DNA of 64,000 nucleotides from Lineus longissimus (Eukaryota; Nemertea; Pilidiophora; Heteronemertea; Lineidae): NCBI RefSeq assembly GCF_910592395.1, contig NC_088314.1, positions 15,907,998 to 15,971,997 of the forward strand, read 5' to 3'. Shown piece by piece: positions 55,690 to 64,000 of this stretch (position 1 is its first letter; each line of letters starts with the position of its first letter). The notes under the pieces were generated by a model. It saw only the letters and a program-made list of their open reading frames with translations, ran no database searches and was not told where the DNA came from. The position numbers and the translations under genes were made by a program.

Positions 55690-56674
55690 ATACAAATTTC
55701 AAAAGCAATATAGGAACACCACAAGGAGACTGCGCCAGCGCCATTCTCTTCAAACTGTATTTAGCAAAATCCATCCGAGAAGCCAGACCACCGAACCCTC
55801 CACACCTCCTTGATCACAACTATCACAGAGCCAATCCACAGCCAGAGATTACCCCTCCACATCTCCAAGACCATAACTATCACCAACAAAACCCAGCCAA
55901 AAAACTCAACATTGATCAACAGTTTGCAGACGATATAGGATGGGCCACAACAAGTAAAGGAATCAGAAGCTACGTCAAAGAAAACTCCCCACCAAAACTA
56001 AAGAAGAGAAACCTCCATGTCAACCTAGAGAAAACAGAAGAATTTACCATCAGCCGAACAGGAGACGAGGAATGGAAAAAGGCAAATACCTGGGAAGCCA
56101 CCTTGACACGGAGAATGATATAAAGAGAAGAAAAGGCCTAGCCATGGACGCCTTCAACACCCTATCCAAATACTTCACCAACCCAAGAGCCACAACCAGA
56201 ATCAAAATGAACATCTTCAGAACTTTCGTCACCAGCATTTTTCTTTACAACAGTGAACTCTGGACCCTCACGAAACTACTGGGAAACAAAATCGACACCT
56301 TCCAAAGAACCCTCCTGAGAAGAATAATTAATGTCAAAAGAGCAGACAGAATCTCAAACCAAGAACTGTACCAAACAACCAAAACCCACTCATGGAGCCA
56401 AGATGTAAAAAGGAGAAGACTGAACTGGCTTGGACACCTCCTAAGACTACCAGAGGGAACACCAGCAAAACAAGCCATAGATGAATTCCGAAAGCCGACA
56501 AGAAGACCCAGAGGCAAACCAAGAACCACGTGGATGAGCCAAATAAAAACAGACCTCGCTACTATCAACATAAACTTTGATATAGATCACGTGTCCGAAC
56601 TGGCAAATGATAGGGCAGCATGGAGATGCCTTGTGACGCGCGAAATGTCAGCCAATGACGGAAAGCGTATTTGA
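55690..56674 (+). pseudogene. RTE-like LINE, 5' truncated, one frameshift
   Basis: RT motif region NIGTPQGDCASAILFKLYLA and FADDIGWATT (catalytic pair), then LEKTEEFTISR. A frameshift near 56085 leads into GKYLGSHLDTENDIKRRK, then SELWTLTKLLGNKIDTFQR, LLRRIINVKRADRISNQELY, LNWLGHLLRLPEGTPAKQ, then RGKPRTTWMSQIKTDL. These C-terminal blocks are typical of RTE-clade elements. The frame closes at 56674 (TGA). The 5' end starts inside element C. Confidence 0.85.
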
Positions 56675-56964
56675 TGATGAATACAATGGTCAATGGCCCA
56701 TGATGTCATGAAATAACTGCGTCACGAGGAAGGAAACAATGGGATTCACGTCCGACGTCGTAACTGTGGGTGCGGCGCGTCATAAATGCAGAATCGGCCA
56801 ACGCGCGGCCCATATGGAATGCGACAAAACTGTACCGGAACCAGAATTGTCATGGGTCTGCACAATTTTTTTCAGATTCGATGGACATGATGGATATATG
56901 AATTTTGTTTACACTTTACATACAGTGTATACATACGTAACCATTACACTCACTACGTTGTGTG

Positions 56965-57605
56965 AGTGATAATGCTCTGATAAAGCTCAGTAGATATGAC
57001 AAACATGCACACGGGAATCACGAAGAAATGTGACGAAAATATCTCTACATCCCTCGATGTGTACATGAATATGTACGAAATCGCTCACAGCGAAGGAATT
57101 TATTCACATTTTTCATCTCCAAACCCGACTAAAACATTCGGTAATAAACCTTCATCTACGTTTCTACGGAAAAGTGCCAGCCGGTACTGCATGATGTAGT
57201 CAATCTTCTCTGTATCACCCTGTATGATCTCACCGCTCCGTAGTTCAAATAGGCCCCGTGTGGTGGCGTAGTAAGTGGAGCGCTGATTGGTCCATATTAT
57301 GGGTGTGTGATGGGCGTGTCGTGACGTGCATGCCTATATTTGGGAGATTAGTAATGTACACTGGAGGCGAGGTATGACTGGGTTGTTCTAAAATATAGAT
57401 TATTGAATCGGATATGCGACTGATTTCTAAACTACCGTCAAACTCCGATCTGATCATGTAAAAATAAGCTCCAAATATTGATTCGTAACCACCTTAGGTT
57501 CAAATGGCATTATTTCATGTTTTTATGCATTTTTAGGACTGATTCCAAGGTTTATCACTGGTTTCAAGGTTTCACTGGTTCCTAGCTTTATCACCTACCA
57601 TTATG
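56965..57605. repeat. Right part of TIR element C, direct copy of 61290-61980
   Basis: About 640 bp collinear with 61290-61980 with a few percent differences and small indels (GTACTGCATGATGTAGTCAA, CTCCGTAGTTCAAATAGGCC). Non-coding. Confidence 0.88.
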
Positions 57606-58403
57606 TCCAGCATGTATTATATGTATACGGCTCATTCCACTATAACCTGTACCAAGGAAACTGTACATTTCCATGCGACCAATGTACTCGATAGCTCATC
57701 AAGCTACGTGGATCACTTATTGGAACGTATCACTTATTGCGCGGTTTCTTGGCCCAGACAGTTGAACGTGATATTTATTTGTAAAATTTTCCTCCCGTAT
57801 AAGCTTATGGTTGTTGATAAATCTTGGAATCAGTGAAACCATGTAACCTGTGCTTAACCATGGAATAGTCAGTACTAAACCGTGGAATCACTGTGCAAGT
57901 ACCGCGTGAAATCGGGTGCGTTCCTTCCACAATTTATACCCTTCCAACTGCCAATCTCGTCGCAGCTGACTTTATTGATAGCAATTTGCCAGTAGTTCCA
58001 GAAACCACCTTTTTGTGGAGGATGACGTCATCATGGAATTGGAAATGCGTTGTTGTCGTTAAAAAATAAACTTATATTCATGACGGACCGCAATTGCAAA
58101 TATCTAATGATTTATTTTCAATGAAAGCAAAAGAAAGGTTTTGTATGGGCGGTTATTGACGCAAATAATCACCAACGCGCGAGGGATAGCAAGTTACTCC
58201 TAGAAGCCGATGAGGCGTATAGTTCGTGGCGCGTACATCTGTAATTTCTAAAATCTGCATTTCCTAGAATCGTCGTGAGGGATAGATACCGCGAGCTCCA
58301 GAACCCGCAGGTTCTAGAACCGTGAGCGATAGATCTCGTGAGGGATAGAAGTTCCAACAAAATCCGTTATGTGGCGCCACTGTCGCATAGTGACGTCGTC
58401 GTA

Positions 58404-58607
58404 TTGTTTTTGCTGTAAGCATATCTGAACCTCTCGCAGGATTGGTTAAACACGGCCCGTAGGATGAACTAGTAAGGCCATTAATAAAACAAAGCAGATG
58501 GTACCACACAACTGAATACATGTAGTAGAACAGAATAATCATTGTAAATCATAAAGGAAGTAGCACAAAAATTATAATGTTGCAGTGTCGCTTACAGCAA
58601 AAACAAT
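58404..58607. mobile_element. Small segment with 18-bp inverted ends
   Basis: ATTGTTTTTGCTGTAAGC (58404-58421) and its exact complement (58590-58607) bound about 204 bp without a gene. It directly abuts the microsatellite tail of the LINE. Confidence 0.65.
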
Positions 58608-58645
58608 AACATAACATAACATAACATAACATAACATAACATAAT
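58606..58645. repeat. (ATAAC)n microsatellite, 3' tail of the LINE
   Basis: Seven to eight units of ACATA/ATAAC at the 3' end of the minus-strand LINE, where LINEs commonly carry simple-repeat tails. Confidence 0.9.
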
Positions 58646-58725
58646 TTATTTCTCTCCAAAAAACCCTTTCGGGTATAAGAGGTTACATGATTTAACATTT
58701 ACATATGGTGGACCAAGCTGATGAA

Positions 58726-61026
58726 TTATTTACAAAAACTATGAATATTGTCTAAGTTTACCCGGGAACATTTAGTCATAATGCGATGGAAAAATTCATG
58801 ATAAAAAACCTGAGGTAATTCTTTTAAGTTTGGAAACAACCTTACTCGCATGTGACGGAAATACGGACACGTAATAAAATAATGAAGTTCGTCTCTTACA
58901 CAAACCTGGTCACAAAGACCACAAATATTTTCTGCAGTTTCATTTCTATACATTCTGGTTACTGTTTCTGGGAATTTTATAGATCCAGTACGAAATTTAC
59001 AAATACTGACCGTTTGATATAATGGTAATTTTTTAACATAGGGCTCCATATTCAGGTTTTGTTTAAACATTCTATAAATTATACATCTGAAATCGTTATT
59101 TACCTCGTTTCTCCATATTTGTTCACACTGGTCTCTCATTATCTGTTCAACTACAATTTTCAGTTCTCGTAGGGACAAAACCTCGGGAGTATACCAAATT
59201 TGAGTGAGGCCACAGCCGTCTAGAACAGTTTTCACACTTTTACACCAGCCTTGGTTTAAATAACCCTTGTCTAAATGCTCCCTAGTTATGTTATAAAAGA
59301 TATAAGCCCATTTATCTGTTTTTCCAATTCTGAGTCTGTTCCAAAAAGATAACATTCGCACGGCTATGTGAATCTTCAAAGAGTGTCGCCCAAGTTCTCC
59401 CATTACCATTACTGTAGGAGTTCTTAACGGTAATCGTAGCAAATATTTGCAAAATTTAACTTGTACACGGTCCAGCAACTCGGTGTTTTGGTTACCCCAC
59501 ACCTCACTACCGTATAGCAAAACTGGTGTGACTACTTTGTCAAATATGTCTAGACTCAATTCGACCGTAAGAGAAAGTCTTCTACACGCTCTCAGTACAC
59601 CAAACATGGCTTTCATACCTTTATTATATCTATCTTTTATTGCCCTCGCAAAATTTCCATTATATGAGAATGTTACGCCTAAGTATGTGAAATGGTCTAC
59701 CAACTCGACCCTACCCCCATTATATCTAAATTCCGGTATATTTACTCTAAGCTTTCCCCGAGAAAAAATCATTGCCTTGGTTTTCTTAATATTTACGATC
59801 AGATGCCACTCCTCACAGTAATCGTGCAATAAGTTCAGGGCGTTTTGTAACTCGTTAGGATCATCTGCCATAAGAATCATATCGTCCGCATACAATAATA
59901 TTGCCAGCTTCAAAAAAATCTCCAAGTTGTCTAAAAACTCACATCGGCTATTGATATGTAAATCAGAAGGACCATTAAAACCATGGTCGTTCAAAAAAAT
60001 TTCAAAATCGTTTAGATATAACGCAAATAAGAGTGGCGACATATTTTCGCCCTGCCTAACCCCTATGGAACACGGAAAATAATCTGATCTATTATTGTTA
60101 ATCTGAACACACGATTTCGCTTTATCATACATATTTACCATGACATTCAATATTTTACCGTTTATACCATTTCCAATAAGTTTACGCCAAAGTCCTAACC
60201 TCCATATTTTATCGAAAGCTTGTTTGAAATCAATAAATACCACATATAAGCGTTTGCCCTTACTCAAATACAAATCAATCAAACACTTCAGAACAAAAAC
60301 ATTGTCCATGGTAGAGTAACCTGATCTGAAACCTGTTTGTTCTTCACCTAATACCTCGTGTAAATTCACATACTCGTCTAACCTGCTATTTAAAATAGCT
60401 GTGAACAATTTACCTAAACAGCTTAATAAAGTAATACCTCTGTAATTCTCACCCTTTGTTCTATCACCCTTTTTCTTATAGATTGGTTTTATAATGCCAT
60501 TAATCCAATTTGTCGGTATGCATCCACTGTCCAAAATTCTGTTAAACAAATTATAATAAAAATCTATTAAATACTCCCCGGTGTTAATGATAAGTTCGTT
60601 TGTAATACCGTCAACTCCACTGGCCTTTCTCCGCTTCAATTTTCTTATTTTGGTCAAAATTTCCCCCCTCTCTATCTGCCTATTCAACACTTCATCTCCC
60701 CTGTTTATCTGCTCAGTAGTCATCTCGAAACTTTCGTCGGCCACATTCCCAGCATTTAATTCTTTAAAATGATTTTGTAAAGTGTCGAGCATATTATCAG
60801 GTATTCTATCTTGTTCATTTCCCCTAACATTCAACATCTTCCAAAATTTGTGAGACTCGTGGTCTTTCAACTGTTTCAGATCCTCTATTCTACTCAGATT
60901 ATACCTATGTGAGTATGCAATGCGAATATGCGACAGTGGTGCCACAAAACGGAAATTGTTTGAACTGTTATCGCTCACGAGATAGTGGCGCCACATAACG
61001 GATTTTTTGGAACTTCTATCCCTCAC
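58726..61026 (-). CDS. LINE reverse transcriptase, 766 codons open, 5' truncated
   Basis: RT blocks in order: KLKRRKASGVDGITNELI, PIYKKKGDRTKGENYRGITL, EEQTGFRSGYSTMDNVF, VVFIDFKQAFDKIWRLGLW (motif A Asp), IGVRQGENMSPLLFALYLND, LLYADDMILMADD (catalytic pair) and FTYLGVTFSYNGNF. The C terminus has a Cys/His cluster (CGLCDQVCVRDELHYFITC), perhaps nucleic-acid binding. No endonuclease domain: the N terminus runs into element D, and the first ~20 codons are read from the inverted repeat, so the start is not native. I am not sure of the clade. It is the best-preserved RT in the window. Confidence 0.88.
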   Translation of the reverse strand: MRDRSSKKSVMWRHYLVSDNSSNNFRFVAPLSHIRIAYSHRYNLSRIEDLKQLKDHESHKFWKMLNVRGNEQDRIPDNMLDTLQNHFKELNAGNVADESFEMTTEQINRGDEVLNRQIERGEILTKIRKLKRRKASGVDGITNELIINTGEYLIDFYYNLFNRILDSGCIPTNWINGIIKPIYKKKGDRTKGENYRGITLLSCLGKLFTAILNSRLDEYVNLHEVLGEEQTGFRSGYSTMDNVFVLKCLIDLYLSKGKRLYVVFIDFKQAFDKIWRLGLWRKLIGNGINGKILNVMVNMYDKAKSCVQINNNRSDYFPCSIGVRQGENMSPLLFALYLNDFEIFLNDHGFNGPSDLHINSRCEFLDNLEIFLKLAILLYADDMILMADDPNELQNALNLLHDYCEEWHLIVNIKKTKAMIFSRGKLRVNIPEFRYNGGRVELVDHFTYLGVTFSYNGNFARAIKDRYNKGMKAMFGVLRACRRLSLTVELSLDIFDKVVTPVLLYGSEVWGNQNTELLDRVQVKFCKYLLRLPLRTPTVMVMGELGRHSLKIHIAVRMLSFWNRLRIGKTDKWAYIFYNITREHLDKGYLNQGWCKSVKTVLDGCGLTQIWYTPEVLSLRELKIVVEQIMRDQCEQIWRNEVNNDFRCIIYRMFKQNLNMEPYVKKLPLYQTVSICKFRTGSIKFPETVTRMYRNETAENICGLCDQVCVRDELHYFITCPYFRHMRVRLFPNLKELPQVFYHEFFHRIMTKCSRVNLDNIHSFCK

Positions 61027-62297
61027 GAGATCTATCGCTCACGGTTCTAGAACCTGCGGATTCTAGAGCTCGCGGTATCTATCCCTCACGACGATTCTAG
61101 GAAATGCAGATTTTAGAAATTACAGCTGTTCGCGCCACGAACTATACGCCTCATCGGTTTCTAGGAGTCACTTGCTATCCCTCGCGCGTTGGTGAATATT
61201 TGCGGCAATAACCGCCCATAGTTTTGTGATTGTTTTGTATTCCATACTAAAATAAAACGTTTTTATCAGAAGAATCATTTTGTATATATAATGCTCTGAT
61301 TAAGCTTGGTAGACAAACATGTACATTAAACAATCACTAAACAATCACAGGAATCAGTAAAAAATGTGTCCGCTTAGAAATGGTGACATCACGAAAATAT
61401 CTTTACATCCCTCGATGTGTGCATGAAAATGTACGAAATCACCGTGAAGGAATTCGTTCTCATTTTTCATCTCTAAACCCGGCTAAAACCTTCGGTAATA
61501 AATCTTCTTATACGTTTCTTGTCACGTTTAAGATGATGTACGTAGAAATGCCAGCCGGTACTGCATGATGTAGTCAATCTTCTCTGTATCACCCTGTATG
61601 ATTACACCGCTCCGTAGTTCAAATAGGCCCCGTGTGGTGGCGTAGTAAGCGGAGCGCTGATTAGTTCATATTATGGGTGTGTGGTGCGCGTGTCGTGACG
61701 TGCATGCCCATATTTGGGAGATCAGTAATGTACACTGGAGGCGAGGTATGATTGGGTTGTTCTAAAATATAGATTGTTGAATCGGAAATGCGACTGATTT
61801 CTAAACTACCGTCAAATTCAGATCTGATCATGTAAAAATAAGCTCCAAATATTGATTCGTAACCACCTTAGGTTCCAATGGCATTATTTCATGTTTTTAT
61901 GCATTTTTCGGACTGATTCCATGGTTTAGCACAGGTTACATGGTTTCACTGATTCCAAGTTTTATCAACGACCATAAGCTTATATTTCTTTGTCATACGC
62001 ACAATACTGTATGCATCGCGTTGCTGGCCACCACCAGATAGATCAAAATAGGTCTATATTCAAATGTTGTAGGGGGCCTGGGGAAATGATAAGTTGTCCG
62101 AAGTTTCCGCATTCAGTAAAATGTTGAAAGCTAAGGAATGTTTTTTTTTTACTGGTACACTGGTATTGACTGCCAATAAAAATTGTATGCCATTGACAAC
62201 GACGTTATGCAAAATGAATCAGAAGATGTACAAGCCTTAGCAATCTTATTTGATGTTGTAAGCATTATTTGTATGAAGTGAGTCTGAGGAAGACCCA

Positions 62298-62603
62298 TTG
62301 GATAATGAAAAAGATGCTGGTGGTAAAAATGGTGAAAATGACTGCCTTATACCATTTGTTGGAGACAACTTTCCATTCCTCCTAATTTGGGACATGTTCC
62401 CTGCGCACCGTCATCACCGAGAAGATGCTCGAGGGTTCATTGGGCTGATAACAGGAAGGTGTACTACTATACAACCCTTGGACCTGACTATCATCCGTAG
62501 ATTTAAATGCACAATGAGACGATTATGGAAGGAATGGAAAATTCAAAATAACGAAGTGAAAGGCCGTTCCCACAAATCACCAGAGGGGCTGTGGTTCAAA
62601 TGA
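62298..62603 (+). pseudogene. pogo-like transposase fragment
   Basis: Encodes FLLIWDMFPAHRHHRED (second catalytic Asp block) and TGRCTTIQPLDLTIIRRFK with CTMRRLWKEWK (third block). It resembles the core at 36840-37481 but differs at many residues, so it comes from another family. No ends or first Asp block are visible. Confidence 0.75.
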
Positions 62604-62939
62604 TATCAATAGCTTGGGGGTTCAAGAAAAACCAAGGAAGCAATCCATAGCACATGGAGAGTCAGTTGGTGAACATGCAGTCGGCCTCAAAATCCGCCTG
62701 ATCAAAAGGATGCTGCAGTTGATTCCGAAAATGAAGATGATCTGCATTATATGGAACATGTTGATGAGTAAGTTGTAAACAGTTGTATCGACAGAATGTG
62801 TAGCTGCCGTACCACTTTCTTATTGTCAGAGGGTTAATAAAGCCATGTTGTGCAATCGATGCCAGTTGGTATGTCAATTTTCCCCTGGTTATGTCACAGT
62901 CACACTGGGCCTACTTCCCTGATAAAGTTTACGAACAAT

Positions 62940-63540
62940 GAAATTGATCTATGATGGCCTAGAACATGTAAGTGTATTGATAGATTTCACTTGAATGGTG
63001 CGTTACTTGACAATGTACAAAATCATCGTTATCTGGTCATCATTTTGATTGCATCAGGGTCTTTTTCACACACAAAACAAACATTAGCTAATAAGGCTCG
63101 GAAGGCCTTGTTAAAACTAAGATCTAATATTTCAGGTCATGATTTTAATTCTATGGTATGCATTCGACTCTTTGACCACTTACTTAGACCTATCTGTTTA
63201 TATCGATCAGAGATCTAAGGTGCAGAAAATGTCTTTAGATAGAAGTCTGATGATTTGCTTTGTACATTTTTTGATATGTAAATTGATAAACAACCAGCTG
63301 AAATAATACACATATCATTTTGTAAATATATACTTGGAATTCCAAAAGGATCCTGTCATATGGCTGTCCGAGGGGAATAAGGCCGTTTATATTACAATAT
63401 TAAAACTTAGATACAGTGATGGATGAGCAATAGCCTTCTAAAATCATGTTTAAATGAGTCTACATCTATTAATCAAGTTGGAGTCTTCTCATGATTCTTA
63501 TGTCACGAAGTTGTCTAATTATCTAGGAGTCAATTTTCTA
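62940..63540 (+). pseudogene. LINE remnant, region after the RT palm
   Basis: Blocks QNHRYLVIILIASGSFSHTK, LANKARKALLKLRSNISG and LFDHLLRPICLYRSEI, then, in other frames, a CKYILGIPKGSCHMAVRG-like block. This is the C-terminal region typical of the LINE group seen at 58726-61026. Several stops. No 3' tail recognised. Confidence 0.75.
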
Positions 63541-63570
63541 ACTATTGGTAAAAATGTCATGAATGCATTG

Positions 63571-64000
63571 CAGAATTCAGAATTATGCCACGGCATCAAT
63601 CGGAATTGTGGTGCACTATAAATTGACCAAAACCTCGGATCTCGTGAATAATGCCGCGGCATTAAAAGGAATTGTGGACGGAAGTGGCAATTATGGAGGA
63701 CGGAAGTACATCGGAATTGTGGTGCACCATAAATCAACCAATCAAAACATCGGATCTCGTGAATTATGCAAGCGGCATGAAAAGGAATTGTGGACGGAAG
63801 TGTGATCTATGCCGCACCATAAATAAAACGATTGCCACTTTCTGATTGGGTAATTATGCCACACCACAATTCCTATTTATGCCGTGGCTTAATTCTGAAT
63901 TCTGCCGCGGCATTATTCACGAGATCCGATGTTTTGATTGGTTGATTTATGATGCACCACAATTCCTACTTATGCCGTGGCATAATTAATTCTGAATTGT
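63571..64000. mobile_element. Foldback element reaching the window end
   Basis: Left arm from about 63571 (CAGAATTCAGAATTATGCCA) is complementary to the last ~90 bp of the window. Inner copies of GGAATTGTGGTGCAC and CGGATCTCGTGAAT.ATGC occur in both orientations, and GGAATTGTGGACGGAAGTG is repeated directly. No gene. The right edge may lie outside the window. Confidence 0.85.

Larger units (their letters stand above)
55305..57606. mobile_element. TIR element C, copy 2, interrupted by an RTE-like LINE
   Basis: The left part (55317-55680) matches 57818-58145 of copy 1 and the right part (56965-57605) matches 61290-61980. Ends are inverted (GGTAGTTGATAAAGCT at the left, AGCTTTATCACCTACC at the right). 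The central part is replaced by the LINE at about 55690-56690. No transposase. Confidence 0.8.
58146..61225. mobile_element. TIR element D with ~240-bp terminal inverted repeats, inserted in element C
   Basis: Arms 58148-58383 and 60977-61224 are near-identical reverse complements (TGGGCGGTTATTG..CAATAACCGCCCA). The flanks carry (G/A)GTTTTGT on both sides, an apparent 7-8-bp target duplication. Copy 2 of element C shows the uninterrupted site (CTTTTGTGATTG). The inside holds a small inverted-end segment (58404-58607) and a LINE. No transposase is seen. Confidence 0.82.
57799..61983. mobile_element. TIR element C, copy 1, containing a second TIR element and a LINE
   Basis: Terminal inverted repeats of about 70 bp (57799-57869 and 61913-61983) begin ATAAGCTTATGGT.GTTGAT. 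Left inner sequence (to 58145) and right inner sequence (from 61226) match copy 2. Everything between 58146 and 61225 is a later insertion. Confidence 0.85.

Overview
This is eukaryotic, and specifically animal, DNA. There are spliced genes with GT..AG introns, AATAAA poly(A) signals and a TATA box, and no bacterial-style operons. The mix of elements (Ty3/Gypsy, DIRS, two Penelope-like elements, CR1/L2-, RTE- and Jockey-like LINEs, Harbinger, pogo/Tigger, many short TIR elements) points to an aquatic invertebrate such as a hemichordate, lancelet, echinoderm or mollusc. I cannot name the species. Most of the window is transposable elements, many nested.

Layout: 1-2.9 kb holds a 756-bp tandem duplication, a small TIR element and the last two exons of a multicopy, transposon-like gene. 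3,132-17,911 is one LTR retrotransposon on the minus strand (220-bp TG..CA LTRs, 5-bp target duplication CTGTG, polypurine tract). It carries gag, protease, RT, RNase H and integrase, plus an unusual SGNH-esterase-like reading frame between the 5' LTR and gag. A 6.3-kb DIRS element with inverted terminal repeats and an internal complementary region has inserted into its 3' part. 17.9-29 kb holds a second DIRS tyrosine-recombinase remnant, nested TIR elements, a Penelope fragment with inverted ends and a Harbinger element. 36.3-48.9 kb holds a pogo-like element, several broken LINEs and a second Penelope element. 55.3-62 kb holds two neighbouring copies of one TIR element, each invaded by a different LINE; in one copy the LINE sits inside a further TIR element. 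The window ends inside a foldback element.

Two host gene models stand out, both on the minus strand. The first (about 35.9-29.2 kb) is a complete gene for a small secreted cysteine-rich peptide: TATA box, 5' untranslated exon, signal-peptide exon, acidic propeptide ending in a furin-like site, a final exon with six cysteines in a C-C-CC-C-C order, and a poly(A) signal. All intron phases agree. The second (52,417-49,466) is a two-exon gene for a secreted protein of 427 residues: signal peptide, PAN/apple-like cysteine region, and a long C-terminal region I do not recognise. Its intron is filled by a ~54-bp satellite.

All family assignments are by eye from motifs; no database search was possible.
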